From Pseudomonadota bacterium (GTDB taxonomy: Bacteria > Pseudomonadota > Gammaproteobacteria > Burkholderiales > Burkholderiaceae_A), in assembly GCA_002684875.1 (NCBI GenBank), contig NYVY01000077.1, positions 1 to 8,941 on the forward strand: a stretch of 8,941 nt of DNA, given 5' to 3'. The notes beneath the pieces are model-generated. The model made no database searches. It saw only the letters and a list, made by a program, of their open reading frames with translations, and had not been told where the DNA came from. Below are positions 1-7,902 of this stretch, in pieces (positions within the stretch are counted from its first letter, which is position 1; each line of letters begins with the position of its first letter). A program made the translations under genes and the position numbers.

Positions 1-1787
1 AAAATGACGTCACCTTTTCGAAGAGTCCCAGACTGAACCAAAACCGAAGCAACTGGACCCCTTCCCTTGTCAATACTTGCCTCAACAATCAATCCTTTAG
101 CCATTGTTTCAACTGGAGACTTTAACTCTAAAACTTCTGCCTGTAACAAAATATTATCCAAAAGCTCTTCTAATCCTACTCCAGTTTTTGCCGAAACTGG
201 TACAAAAGGGGAATCGCCTCCAAAATCCTCTGGCACAACCTCTTCAGCAATCAATTCTCCCCTAACCCTCTCCATATTAGAATCAGGTTTATCAATCTTA
301 TTGATGGCTACGACGATTGGTACTTCCGCAGCCTTTGCGTGTGCAATAGCCTCTTTAGTTTGAGGCATTACTCCGTCATCAGCAGCCACCACTAGTATTA
401 CAATGTCGGTTGCATTTGCTCCCCTCGCACGCATCGCCGTAAAAGCCTCATGTCCTGGGGTATCCAAAAACGTTATAGTTCCTTTATCAGTTACAACATG
501 GTATGCGCCAATGTGCTGAGTGATTCCTCCAGCTTCACTATCGACAACCTTGGTCCGACGAATAAGATCTAACAAAGACGTTTTACCATGGTCTACATGG
601 CCCATTATCGTAACTACTGGTGGCCTATGTTTCTGTTCTAAATTTTGTTTTGACTTGTCAATTTCACTTTCTTCTAAAAAAAGTTCAGGATCATCGAGCT
701 TAGCGGCTAAAGCCTTATGGCCCATTTCTTCAACAACTATCATCGCAGTTTCCTGGTCAAGAACTTGATTTATCGTGACCATCTGACCCATTTTCATAAG
801 TATTTTAATTACTTCGCTACCTTTAAAAGCCATTTTATGAGCTAAATCTGCGACAGTGATTGTTTCTGGGACATTTACTTCGCGTACTACAAGCTCAACA
901 GGCTGTGCCTCTTCGATTTTCTTTTGACCACCAGAATTTGACCTGGGCTTGTGCTTATGCTGAGGACGCCAACCACCACCCCCTGATAAATCTCCTCTTG
1001 TTTTAATGGCTCTTTTCTTTTGCTGTTCTTCTTTCCATGTCGAAGATAGTTGCGCAGCCTTAACTGACTTTTCACTTTTTTTCTGTTTGTTGGTAACCTT
1101 CTCCCTATCGACGGGCAACGTGACTTTTAAAGTACCACCTTCCTTTGATTTTTTTTCTTTTAAATTGTTGTCTTTAGCTTTCTTGTCTTCTTTTTTATCA
1201 GACGTTATATATGCGTTTATTTCTGCTACTTCAGTGTCTACTGTTGACTTATCGAGATCATCCAGGTGTTTCTCACTATCTCCTTCTACGTAATCTTTTT
1301 TCCCACTACTATCGTTACCCTTATTAACTTCTTCAATCTGCTTAGATATATCATTCCCACTTTCAACAATTTCCACTCCTGAATGATCTTCCTTTAGTTG
1401 TTGCTGTGTCTGATCTTCGTCAAAACTATCACTAGGACCTTCGATGGTAATTCCATCTTCAGTTTTTTCATTATTTACTGGTTTTTTTACGAAAACCCTT
1501 TTTTTCCTTACCTCGACTTGTATTGTTCTTGACTTACCAGATGGATCTGCTTGTTTTATTTCCGACGTATGTCTTTTCGTCAATGTAATTTTTTTTCTCT
1601 GAACGGGTTTATCGTTCGTACGATGAGATTTTCTTAAAGTTGCAAGAAGTTTTTCTTTATCCTCTTCAGAAATTGAGTCCGTTCCCTCTTTTTTTGGAAC
1701 TCCCGCCAAAGACAGCTGATCAAGGAGGGTATCAACTGGTACTTTCAGTTCGGCAGCAAAGTCGTTTACACTATTATTTATTGACAC
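1..1787 (-). CDS. infB: Translation initiation factor IF-2, 3' end cut by window edge
   Basis: IF2 is the GTPase that places initiator fMet-tRNA on the 30S subunit and promotes 50S joining. About 595 codons are visible. A small N-terminal domain (residues ~1-57, beginning [14 protein letters not shown]) is followed by a long charged Lys/Glu-rich linker (~60-280), an [18 protein letters not shown] stretch, a second N domain (around [13 protein letters not shown]) and the G domain. The G domain has all motifs: GHVDHGKT (residues 396-403), [20 protein letters not shown] and SAK. The window ends in domain II, just after GRGPVASVL; the tRNA-binding C domain lies outside. The start is GTG at 1787, because it overlaps the nusA stop and has a strong GAGGAGGAG site just upstream. 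No in-frame stop was found. It is probably the third gene of the rimP-nusA-infB operon. Identity is certain; only the start codon carries some doubt. Confidence 0.97.
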   Translation of the reverse strand, partial: MSINNSVNDFAAELKVPVDTLLDQLSLAGVPKKEGTDSISEEDKEKLLATLRKSHRTNDKPVQRKKITLTKRHTSEIKQADPSGKSRTIQVEVRKKRVFVKKPVNNEKTEDGITIEGPSDSFDEDQTQQQLKEDHSGVEIVESGNDISKQIEEVNKGNDSSGKKDYVEGDSEKHLDDLDKSTVDTEVAEINAYITSDKKEDKKAKDNNLKEKKSKEGGTLKVTLPVDREKVTNKQKKSEKSVKAAQLSSTWKEEQQKKRAIKTRGDLSGGGGWRPQHKHKPRSNSGGQKKIEEAQPVELVVREVNVPETITVADLAHKMAFKGSEVIKILMKMGQMVTINQVLDQETAMIVVEEMGHKALAAKLDDPELFLEESEIDKSKQNLEQKHRPPVVTIMGHVDHGKTSLLDLIRRTKVVDSEAGGITQHIGAYHVVTDKGTITFLDTPGHEAFTAMRARGANATDIVILVVAADDGVMPQTKEAIAHAKAAEVPIVVAINKIDKPDSNMERVRGELIAEEVVPEDFGGDSPFVPVSAKTGVGLEELLDNILLQAEVLELKSPVETMAKGLIVEASIDKGRGPVASVLVQSGTLRKGDVI

Positions 1788-3303
1788 TAGACTCCTCCTC
1801 TTTCTCCGAATTTCCTTCAGCTTCAATTTCAGACTCAAACCAATGAGCTCTTGCCTGCATTATTAAATCACTACCTCTTTCACGTTCAATTTCTATCATT
1901 TCAACAAGTTCATCAACTGATAATTCCGCTAACTCATCTCTACTTAAAATCTTAGCTTCACCCAACTGTGCGGCTAACTCATTTGACATACCCGAAACCT
2001 CAAACAAATCTGACTTAGTCGCTTGTAATTTCTCTTCAGCCACAATAGCCTCAGTAAGCAAAGAGTTTCGTGCCCTAGTTCTTAATTCATTAACTGTCTC
2101 TTCATCGAACGCCTCAATGTCAAGCATCTCGGAAACAGGAACATAAGCTATTTCATCAAGGCTTGTAAATCCTTCATCAGCTAGAATTGAAGCAACATCT
2201 TCATCTACGTCTAGCTTTTCCGTAAACAAGGTTAATACATCCTCCTTTTCCAACGCACTCTTTTTCTCAGACTCATCCGCGGTCAAAATATTAATTTGCC
2301 ACCCAGTAAGTTCTGACGCTAACCGAACATTTTGGCCGCCTCTGCCAATTGCAACGGCCAATTCACTTTCTTCAACCACTACATCCATTGACTGTCCTTC
2401 TTCATCAACAACAATCTGACTAACATTTGCTGGTGCTAACGCTCCAATAACAAACTCAGCAGGGTCCTCAGACCAAAGGACAATATCGACTCGCTCACCA
2501 GATAATTCGTGAGTTACCGCCTGAACTCTACTGCCTCTTACCCCAACACATGTTCCTATCGGATCAATTCTTTTATCAGTCGTATGCACTGCAATTTTAG
2601 CCCTAACTCCTGGATCTCTAGAAGCTGACTTAATTGTCATTAAACCCTGTTCAATTTCAGGAACTTCTAACTCAAACAATTTCATTATAATTTCAGGACA
2701 CGTGCGGGAAAGAATAACCTGGGGACCTCTTTGTGCTCTATCAACTTTGAGTAAAAATGCCCTTACCCGATCACCAGGCCTCAGATTTTCTTTTGGTATT
2801 ACTTGATCCTTTGGCAACCTTGCTTCAACTTTTCCAGCTTCAATAATAACGTCTCCTCTATCCATTCTTTTCACAGTCCCCGAAACAATAGACTCCCCCC
2901 GTTCCAAAAAGTCATTGAGAACTTGTTCTCGCTCTGCTTCCCGAATTTTTTGAGTTATGACTTGCTTTGCCGCTTGAGCTCCAATTCGGCCAAATTTTTC
3001 TGGTTCTAACTCTTCCTCAATAAAATCACCAACCTCAATACCTTCAATCTGTTGTCTTGCTCCGTCTAAGGTAATTTCATATTCATCATTCGTAAATTCA
3101 TCATCCTCTACCACTTTCCATCTACGGAAAGCATCGTACTCACCATTAGCCCTATCAATGCGAACCACAATATCTGAATCGATGGAAAATCTTTTTTTTG
3201 TAGCAGAAGCTAATGCGCTCTCTAAAGATTGAAAAACAATTTCTCTTTCAACATTTTTTTCCCTTGCAAGCGCATCGACTAAAATTAAAACCTCTTTACT
3301 CAT
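1774..3303 (-). CDS. nusA: Transcription termination/antitermination protein NusA
   Basis: NusA binds RNA polymerase and nascent RNA, and modulates pausing, hairpin-dependent termination and antitermination. The protein is 509 residues, close to the usual proteobacterial size. An RNAP-binding N-terminal domain (1-~130; [22 protein letters not shown]) is followed by S1 (~136-200), KH1 (GVRG at 254-257), KH2 (GRGGQN at 320-325) and two C-terminal acidic repeats (~355-425 and ~432-490). An acidic tail follows. The frame stays open for 20 codons further upstream, but the ATG at 3303 gives the family-typical [12 protein letters not shown] start and has a GAGG site about seven bases ahead, so the shorter form is chosen. 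It overlaps the rimP end by 8 bases and the infB start by 14. The two-repeat C-terminus fits Proteobacteria. Confidence 0.97.
   Translation of the reverse strand: MSKEVLILVDALAREKNVEREIVFQSLESALASATKKRFSIDSDIVVRIDRANGEYDAFRRWKVVEDDEFTNDEYEITLDGARQQIEGIEVGDFIEEELEPEKFGRIGAQAAKQVITQKIREAEREQVLNDFLERGESIVSGTVKRMDRGDVIIEAGKVEARLPKDQVIPKENLRPGDRVRAFLLKVDRAQRGPQVILSRTCPEIIMKLFELEVPEIEQGLMTIKSASRDPGVRAKIAVHTTDKRIDPIGTCVGVRGSRVQAVTHELSGERVDIVLWSEDPAEFVIGALAPANVSQIVVDEEGQSMDVVVEESELAVAIGRGGQNVRLASELTGWQINILTADESEKKSALEKEDVLTLFTEKLDVDEDVASILADEGFTSLDEIAYVPVSEMLDIEAFDEETVNELRTRARNSLLTEAIVAEEKLQATKSDLFEVSGMSNELAAQLGEAKILSRDELAELSVDELVEMIEIERERGSDLIMQARAHWFESEIEAEGNSEKEEESSVNK
1792..1800 (-). promoter_or_regulatory. 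Ribosome binding site of infB inside nusA
   Basis: GAGGAGGAG, which also encodes three Glu codons near the nusA C-terminus, ends four bases before the GTG at 1787. It decides the infB start and means that infB initiation occurs within the last codons of nusA, consistent with translational coupling. Confidence 0.75.
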
Positions 3304-3811
3304 ACTTTCGCCTCTTAACTGATGTCTCACCCACGAGACGTGCTGAAGACAAGTCTTCAACACAAAATGAAAGAGTCATATCTAAATCTGACCTTTCAAC
3401 CCTAATTGAAAAACTATTTCCCGATGAACTTTTACGATTGATTGTGTCCGTATCAAACTCATCTCTTTCCAACACACCTTCAAAATTTCTTTGCCCCTTT
3501 AATGGCTCTTTTAAACAAACTTTAACCTTACATCCCAAAAACCTCTCAAAATGTCCTATTTTGGTCAGTTTTCTGTCAACACCTGGAGAAGATACTTCTA
3601 ACCTATCAAAACTTAACCCTTCAACTGGTAACTGGTATATAAGCTGTTTAGTTAGCTGTTCGCAGTCTCCCACGTTTATCTCCCGTTCAAACCCTAAAAC
3701 ATCAATAAATATTCTGACAAGCCCTGACTGACAAAAGTCCAAATCAACAACCTCGTAACCCATGCCAGCAGCTATATCAGTTACAACCTTTTCCCATTTA
3801 TCGTGATACAA
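3296..3811 (-). CDS. rimP: Ribosome maturation factor RimP
   Basis: RimP assists late 30S subunit assembly. The product is about 171 residues, slightly longer than the ~150-residue E. coli protein. The N-terminal domain contains [11 protein letters not shown] and the RIFID strand, then the characteristic [12 protein letters not shown] motif (around residue 75-85), followed by the C-terminal SH3-like domain ([17 protein letters not shown]). There is no suitable ATG at the 5' end. Two in-frame TTG codons exist, at 3823 and 3811. I prefer 3811, because GGGAGA lies 4 bases ahead of it, whereas nothing like a Shine-Dalgarno site precedes 3823. The gene begins only 17 bases after a hairpin terminator, so it probably has its own promoter or depends on readthrough. 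Its last 8 bases overlap nusA, indicating coupled expression. Confidence 0.92.
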   Translation of the reverse strand: MYHDKWEKVVTDIAAGMGYEVVDLDFCQSGLVRIFIDVLGFEREINVGDCEQLTKQLIYQLPVEGLSFDRLEVSSPGVDRKLTKIGHFERFLGCKVKVCLKEPLKGQRNFEGVLERDEFDTDTINRKSSSGNSFSIRVERSDLDMTLSFCVEDLSSARLVGETSVKRRKYE

Positions 3812-3815
3812 ACAA

Positions 3816-3821
3816 TCTCCC
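3816..3821 (-). promoter_or_regulatory. Ribosome binding site choosing the rimP TTG start
   Basis: GGGAGA lies 4 bases before the TTG at 3811. It is the only good Shine-Dalgarno match near the rimP 5' end, and therefore argues against the upstream TTG at 3823. Confidence 0.55.
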
Positions 3822-3828
3822 AAAAATA

Positions 3829-3851
3829 AAAAAGGGCAAAATGCCCTTTTT
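3829..3851 (-). terminator. Rho-independent terminator after rluB, just upstream of rimP
   Basis: A perfect 10-bp inverted repeat, AAAAAGGGCA / TGCCCTTTTT, with a 3-base loop. On the minus strand it follows the rluB stop by about 45 bases and has a G/C core and a T tract, so it can end the scpB-rluB transcript. The symmetric A and T tracts would also let it work on the other strand, but no plus-strand gene ends here. Its placement immediately ahead of rimP-nusA-infB suggests that it insulates or attenuates that operon. Confidence 0.8.
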
Positions 3852-3853
3852 AA

Positions 3854-3882
3854 ATTCTAATTTAAGGAAATAGATTCAGCAA
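3854..3882 (-). promoter_or_regulatory. Possible sigma70-type promoter for rimP-nusA-infB
   Basis: On the minus strand, TTGCTG (3882-3877) and TAGAAT (3859-3854) are separated by exactly 17 bases. The -10 box matches consensus at 5 of 6 positions; the -35 box matches at only 3. The predicted start (about 3846-3848) would fall inside the terminator stem, so the mRNA would start with most of that hairpin and have a leader of roughly 35 bases before the rimP TTG. This would explain how rimP is expressed directly behind a terminator. It is inferred from sequence only, and A+T-rich DNA yields such matches by chance. Confidence 0.35.
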
Positions 3883-3895
3883 CATATTGTTTTAC

Positions 3896-5188
3896 TTAAC
3901 TGTCTTTAATTCTAGCCTTTCTAGACGATCGTCGTCCTTTTTTATTGCCATTTATGTTTATATTCCCACTCCTCTTTTTTGCTGGCCTTCCGCTTAGTGT
4001 TTCATCATTCGTACGAGCCGAACCCCAAGAAGTCTGGAGAGGATCTGGTCTTTTTGCACCAGTTTTAAATTTTTTCATTGGACCACCCAATCTAGACAAG
4101 TGAGCGTCTGCTCCTCTTGGTTGCATATCCTCATCAACTATCTCTGGCTCAGGCCCAAAGTCACCATTGCCTCCTCCCTCAAATTTTGCTGAAGAACCTC
4201 TAAATTTGTTTTTGTATACGGAATTCTTTTTTTTACCCCTGTCTTCAAAGAACTTCTTTTTCCTTGAACCATCTCTTGGAGTAGTTTTTGAAGCTCCATA
4301 TCCACCACTATCTCTTTTGGAATTCTTCTGTCTTAATCCTACTGTTTTTAGCAATTCCTCAACCGAGTTCATAGGAAGTTCCAATGATTTTCCTCTCCTA
4401 AGGCTGCTAGGTAACGAGACTACACCATATCTAATTCTAATTAACCTACTAACAGTAATACTGACTGCGTCAAACAATCTTCTGACTTCTCTTTTTTTTC
4501 CTTCACAAATAACCACTCTGACCCAACAATTCGCACCACTCCCACCCACAAAATCGATCTTATTAAATTTAGCCAACCCGTCATCTAATTGAATACCTGT
4601 TTTTAACCTCTCAAGCTTTTCATCGGACACTTCCCCAAATAATCGCACTGCATACTCCCTTTCAATCTCATTTCTTGGGTGCATCAGTCTATTTGCTAAA
4701 TCACCAGAATTGGAAAATAAAATCAACCCTTCGGTATTGATATCTAAGCGTCCAACAGCCACCCAACGCCCACCCTTAAAACGGGGTAAATTTTTAAATA
4801 CTGACGGTCTTTTCTCTGGATCGTTTCTTGAAACAATTTCTCCAATTTTTTTGTGGTATGCAAGAACTCTGATAGGAGGGGGATCAATTCTTAGCCTCAA
4901 CAACTTTCCATTAATTCTCACTTGATCAGTATGAATTATCCTTTGTCCAATATGTGCGGGTGAACCATTAACTGATATCCTCCCCGCTAAGATCAAATCC
5001 TCCATTTCTCTCCTCGACCCCATACCTCCGTCAGCTAACACTTTATGTAGTTTTGGCGTCTCAGGCACTTTTCTTTCTAACCCTCCCTTGTGCCTTCCGT
5101 TTTTGCTGTTGTTATCTAGTGATAAAGCGACAGGCTTTTCATAATCCGATAAAAACGGAATAGACTCTTCTTCAGGACTATCAGTCAT
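3896..5188 (-). CDS. rluB: 23S rRNA pseudouridine synthase, RluB type, with long basic tail
   Basis: An RsuA/RluB/E/F-family enzyme that isomerises a uridine of 23S rRNA to pseudouridine (U2605 in E. coli for RluB). The order of domains is a charged N-terminal extension (1-~43), an S4 RNA-binding domain (~45-95; [20 protein letters not shown]) and the catalytic domain (~105-285). The catalytic motif [15 protein letters not shown] contains the expected nucleophile Asp149, and [11 protein letters not shown] is the second family signature. Residues ~285-430 are a low-complexity Lys/Arg/Gly/Ser tail with a [12 protein letters not shown] segment. Such tails are common in betaproteobacterial RluB, and the neighbourhood supports RluB over RluE or RluF. 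The ATG at 5188 overlaps the scpB stop (ATGA), implying coupling. A terminator follows the gene. Confidence 0.93.
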   Translation of the reverse strand: MTDSPEEESIPFLSDYEKPVALSLDNNSKNGRHKGGLERKVPETPKLHKVLADGGMGSRREMEDLILAGRISVNGSPAHIGQRIIHTDQVRINGKLLRLRIDPPPIRVLAYHKKIGEIVSRNDPEKRPSVFKNLPRFKGGRWVAVGRLDINTEGLILFSNSGDLANRLMHPRNEIEREYAVRLFGEVSDEKLERLKTGIQLDDGLAKFNKIDFVGGSGANCWVRVVICEGKKREVRRLFDAVSITVSRLIRIRYGVVSLPSSLRRGKSLELPMNSVEELLKTVGLRQKNSKRDSGGYGASKTTPRDGSRKKKFFEDRGKKKNSVYKNKFRGSSAKFEGGGNGDFGPEPEIVDEDMQPRGADAHLSRLGGPMKKFKTGAKRPDPLQTSWGSARTNDETLSGRPAKKRSGNININGNKKGRRSSRKARIKDS

Positions 5189-5739
5189 ATTAAAATCTCA
5201 TCTTCATTGCTGCTTCCTGTTTCTATTTTCTCACTAGGTATCGGCGGTAATTCATTTAAAGAACGTAAGCCAAGATCTGCTAAAAAACTCTTTGTTGTTG
5301 CATATAACAAAGGTTTTCCTAACACTTCCTTTTGTCCAACACATTCGATCCAATTTTTTTCTTCTAGGTTTCTAATTATCTGTGATGAGACATTAACGCC
5401 TCTAATCGATTCTATATCAGCCCTTGTTACAGGCTGCCTGTAGGCAATAATAGCCAAAGTTTCCATCATTGCTCTTGAGTATCTTATAGATTTTTCGGGC
5501 TGTAGCTTTTGGATAAAAGTGGAAAGCTCCCTTTTGGTCTGAAATCTCCATCCTAGAGATGTGCTCACAAGTTCCAGTCCCTTTTCTTCCCATTCATTTT
5601 GAATATCGATCAAGCAATTTAATACGATTTTTTTATCTAAATTGTTATCTAGAATACTAGATATTTTTTTTTCAGACAGGGGAACATCACTGGCCAACAG
5701 TAAAGCTTCAATCACAACCTTGACTTCTTTTAATTCCAA
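5185..5739 (-). CDS. scpB: Segregation and condensation protein B (ScpB)
   Basis: ScpB is the winged-helix kleisin-associated subunit that works with ScpA and SMC in chromosome condensation. The protein is 184 residues, typical for the family. An N-terminal winged helix ([19 protein letters not shown]) is followed by the second winged helix, with the conserved [23 protein letters not shown] region (~92-115) and [15 protein letters not shown]. The start is taken as TTG at 5739, with AAAAGG 8 bases upstream; there is no ATG close by. It overlaps rluB by 4 bases. scpA, its usual partner and often its upstream neighbour, is not present in the window. A broken unrecognised gene ends 33 bases upstream, so the promoter may lie in or before that gene. 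Confidence 0.94.
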   Translation of the reverse strand: MELKEVKVVIEALLLASDVPLSEKKISSILDNNLDKKIVLNCLIDIQNEWEEKGLELVSTSLGWRFQTKRELSTFIQKLQPEKSIRYSRAMMETLAIIAYRQPVTRADIESIRGVNVSSQIIRNLEEKNWIECVGQKEVLGKPLLYATTKSFLADLGLRSLNELPPIPSEKIETGSSNEDEILI

Positions 5740-5747
5740 ATGAAATA

Positions 5748-5753
5748 CCTTTT
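5748..5753 (-). promoter_or_regulatory. Ribosome binding site of scpB
   Basis: AAAAGG, 8 bases before the TTG at 5739. It supports that non-ATG start, since no ATG lies within reach of a better site. Confidence 0.5.
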
Positions 5754-5772
5754 CAAAAAAATGACCAACATC

Positions 5773-6133
5773 TTAATCTTCTAACACCTCTTTATCCTTA
5801 CCGAATCTTATTTTTAAAGTGTCGCTAATGACATGAATTGATGCCTCATCGTTTTCCTCAGGTGGAGGTTCGTTATTTAAATACTTTCTGTAAAAAGCAC
5901 TTTTATAAATAATTACTGTATTATCTCCATCAATTCTTCCAAGTTTGATTATTCCACTATGTTTGATTACAGGAATATTACCTGACTTTTTCAACCGATA
6001 TTTGATTAGTGTTTTATCTTCGCCATAGGAAATTATTTTTATACTATAATCACCATCAGAAAAAAATCAATAGGCCTACGCCCGTTACCTTAACCTTGAA
6101 TTGACCTATATCCCGCATGCCAGGGGCTACCAT
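5773..6133 (-). pseudogene. Unrecognised gene broken by a frameshift at a T7 run
   Basis: Two minus-strand reading frames meet at a run of seven T (6066-6060). The first runs from an ATG at 6133 (MVAPGMRDIGQFKV...TGVGLLIF) to a TGA at 6058. The second, shifted +1, continues from there (SDGDYSIKIISYGEDK...) to TAA at 5775, with FYRKYLNNEPPPEEND and IRFGKDKEVLED near the end. Removing one T gives a single frame of about 120 codons. The second frame has no ATG and only one TTG (5994) without a ribosome site, so it is unlikely to be expressed alone. The joined product would be a soluble, beta-rich, charged protein; I do not recognise the family. It ends 33 bases before scpB. It may be a pseudogene, a true frameshifted gene, or a sequence error at the homopolymer. 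Confidence 0.5.
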
Positions 6134-6234
6134 TTATTAAATTGGCTACAATTTTCCATGCCTTCTCAATATTGTTTACATGATAACACTATCTCTAACT
6201 TATTGCCTAGTGGGAACGTGCGCAAAAAAATAAG

Positions 6235-7158
6235 TTAAAACCCAGCGTTACTATTTGTTTTCTTTTGCCTTGTATAAATACTGTCTCCGATACTCACGGA
6301 TCCATCACTCATCACGATCGGTACACCATACCCATTAATAATTTGATCGATCATTGTCCTATGCTTCTTTATTAAAGCTTCAATAGTTTTTTTCCATTCA
6401 GGTTCACTGTAACGAACAGCCATAGCGATGGAATAGTCGGTTCTAATTTCTCTATCACCGATCATGGGAATCAATCTAACTTTCCTTTTTTTTACTCTCA
6501 AGGCAGAGTAAGCCGCAATTGGTCCCCATGCAATAGCGATATCAATATCGCCTGCTGCTAAGTTTTTTTCAATAATTAACCCAGGGTAATCCTTTGGATC
6601 ACTTGGCATTCTAACAAAAGGTACCATTTGGCCAGCCAATCCATTTTTTACTATCCAATCAGCTCCAGGTGTCCCTTGAAAAACCCCAAATTTGAGAGTT
6701 TTTAGCACAGTTTTATCCAAAGTTAAAAGGTCATCCGAAGTTTTGACCAATTTAAACTCGGCAGTATCTGGAATTACTAAAACCCAAGTGGATGTGTAAT
6801 AAGTCTTTGTCCCTACAGCGCCTTCAGGATCAGGCGAGGCTCCGATAGCGACATCACATGCATAGCCACTTTGTGATTTGGGGTCTTCTGATCTGATCGT
6901 ATTTCTGAAAAAAGCTAGTCTCTGCGGAAACCACTTGTACTTTAAAGACCAACCTAAATCTTTTGCAAACAGCTGCGCTATTTTGTTTTCAAAACCTTCT
7001 TCATTGATATTTGATAAAGGCATGCTATTGGGATCAGCACAGACCCTCAAAGTCGTCCATTCATCAAAGGATTCCCCTGCACTTTGGCTGACACTCAAGG
7101 GTATCAAAATCAATGCAAGCACTAAAACTAAGTTTTTGATTTTTAAAATTTGTGTCAT
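6235..7158 (-). CDS. xoxJ: XoxJ/MxaJ-like periplasmic protein of methanol oxidation
   Basis: A 307-residue member of the quinoprotein dehydrogenase-associated substrate-binding-like family (MoxJ/XoxJ). These periplasmic proteins have a type 2 binding-protein fold and are needed for maturation or activity of PQQ methanol dehydrogenases. The signal peptide spans residues 1-~27 (KIKNLVLVLALILIPLSVS, then SQSAG). Family marks are LRVCADPNSMPLSN (38-51), GFENKIAQLFAKDLG, WFPQRLAFFRNT and GYACDVAIGAS (98-107). Cys40 and Cys101 are placed to form a disulfide. GVFQGTPGADW and DIDIAIAWGPIAAY follow. Its ATG overlaps the stop of the cytochrome gene (ATGA), so the two are translationally coupled. No hairpin terminator is evident after the stop. 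Whether it serves a lanthanide (Xox) or calcium (Mxa) enzyme cannot be told from this gene alone; the pairing with a small cytochrome favours Xox. Confidence 0.88.
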   Translation of the reverse strand: MTQILKIKNLVLVLALILIPLSVSQSAGESFDEWTTLRVCADPNSMPLSNINEEGFENKIAQLFAKDLGWSLKYKWFPQRLAFFRNTIRSEDPKSQSGYACDVAIGASPDPEGAVGTKTYYTSTWVLVIPDTAEFKLVKTSDDLLTLDKTVLKTLKFGVFQGTPGADWIVKNGLAGQMVPFVRMPSDPKDYPGLIIEKNLAAGDIDIAIAWGPIAAYSALRVKKRKVRLIPMIGDREIRTDYSIAMAVRYSEPEWKKTIEALIKKHRTMIDQIINGYGVPIVMSDGSVSIGDSIYTRQKKTNSNAGF

Positions 7159-7550
7159 TTTTCAAAAGAACGGACTCTCCCTTTTGGGACCTTCCCATCT
7201 GACCTACCCTTCAAGTATGAATATAAAAGTTCCACTTGCCTTTTGCCAGTCACCTTGTCAACCTGTTTGAGATGCGGATGACCAGGCATTCCGTTCGTAG
7301 CCCTACCTTTTATCAAAACTATTATAAATTCGTCATACGTCAAGTCTTTTAGGGAAGCGATTAGAGATGGACCAACTAATCCCTGCTGGTTATTGCCATG
7401 ACATCTCCCACACGCAGCTGCCCGCCATACCTTAAATCCTTTTTCAGTAGCTGCATCAACCTTACCATTTTTCACAACGTAAAGCGGTTTTTCAGCGTAC
7501 GCTATTGAAAAAAGCAATAATAAAAAACTTTTTAATATATATTTACTCAT
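7155..7550 (-). CDS. xoxG: XoxG-like small c-type cytochrome, electron acceptor
   Basis: A 131-residue exported monohaem cytochrome c, probably the electron acceptor of a periplasmic PQQ methanol dehydrogenase. The signal peptide spans residues 1-19 with an AYA cleavage site. The haem motif CGRCH is at 47-51 (haem cysteines 47 and 50, proximal His51), and the likely distal ligand is Met88 in NGMPGHP. GLVGPSL, LVYLIKGR-like and LLYSYLKGRSDG segments match class I cytochromes paired with XoxF. At about 112 mature residues it is shorter than the XoxG and MxaG proteins I know, which lack of extra loops would explain. It starts at ATG 7550 with only a weak ribosome site (TGGA) and is coupled to xoxJ by a 4-base overlap. 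No methanol dehydrogenase gene lies upstream. Another exported cytochrome role is possible, but the xoxJ partner makes methanol oxidation the best reading. Confidence 0.82.
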   Translation of the reverse strand: MSKYILKSFLLLLFSIAYAEKPLYVVKNGKVDAATEKGFKVWRAAACGRCHGNNQQGLVGPSLIASLKDLTYDEFIIVLIKGRATNGMPGHPHLKQVDKVTGKRQVELLYSYLKGRSDGKVPKGRVRSFEK

Positions 7551-7655
7551 GACGTAAGTCCAGTTGGTTTAGTATCGCATAAAAAAACTATTATCTTCAC
7601 TTATAATCTAGCGTCCTCTCTACAAGAAAATCTTACGATCTTTTTATTAAAAACC

Positions 7656-7862
7656 CTAGTTTTTTCGATGTAGAAAGAATTGCAAAACAAAACAAGATAA
7701 AAATAATAAAAATACTGCGAATATTATGAGGAAAACTTCTTCACCCTGAGACTGAAAGTTCGGTAATATCACTGAATAATCAATCATATCGAGTGCTTTT
7801 TGGTGGCCCAAGTTGTTTTCTAAGGCAAGTAAGTTAAGGTATTTTCCACGCAATGTGGTCAA
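7656..7862 (-). CDS. Possible small single-span membrane protein, unrecognised
   Basis: An open minus-strand frame of up to 68 codons starting at a TTG (7862), or 43 codons from the only ATG (7787). No ribosome site stands before either start. The C-terminal half has one strongly hydrophobic segment (VFLIIFAVFLLFLSCFVLQFF) closed by LHRKN, the pattern of a single transmembrane helix with a positive cytoplasmic end. It ends 105 bases before xoxG. I recognise no family. It may be a real small membrane protein, a remnant of a larger gene, or a chance frame in A+T-rich DNA. The hydrophobic composition alone is weak evidence, since T-rich codons encode Phe and Leu. Confidence 0.25.
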   Translation of the reverse strand: MTTLRGKYLNLLALENNLGHQKALDMIDYSVILPNFQSQGEEVFLIIFAVFLLFLSCFVLQFFLHRKN

Positions 7863-7902
7863 AGATTCAGTGACTGGAGCATCCCTGCACTTTGTCTATA
7901 AT

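Noticed and set aside
1006..1293. Ser/Phe/Leu-rich plus-strand frame resembling a membrane protein
   Set aside because: It is the complement of the Lys/Glu-rich linker of IF2, which naturally produces hydrophobic antisense codons.
3304..3363. Upstream extension of nusA by 20 codons to position 3363
   Set aside because: The extension does not resemble NusA, overlaps rimP further, and the ATG at 3303 has both the family N-terminus and a ribosome site.
3213..3731. Long plus-strand frame of 172 codons opposite rimP and the nusA 5' end
   Set aside because: It lies wholly antisense to two confidently identified genes, has no family resemblance and no ribosome site; it is a shadow frame.
4167..4592. 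Plus-strand frame opposite the rluB tail and catalytic domain
   Set aside because: Its Pro/Leu/Phe-rich composition is the complement of the Lys/Gly/Arg codons of rluB; no independent support.
6198..6236. Inverted repeat AACTTAT / ATAAGTT around the xoxJ stop, considered as a terminator
   Set aside because: Only 7 A/T-rich pairs around a 25-base loop and no T tract after the hairpin on the minus strand.
6878..7270. Plus-strand frame across xoxJ and xoxG
   Set aside because: Antisense to two recognised genes with signal peptides and a haem motif; no start signal.
7551..7655. TATAAG box before xoxG considered as a promoter
   Set aside because: The nearest -35-like hexamers are 14 or 19 bases away, so spacing is poor; not strong enough to list.
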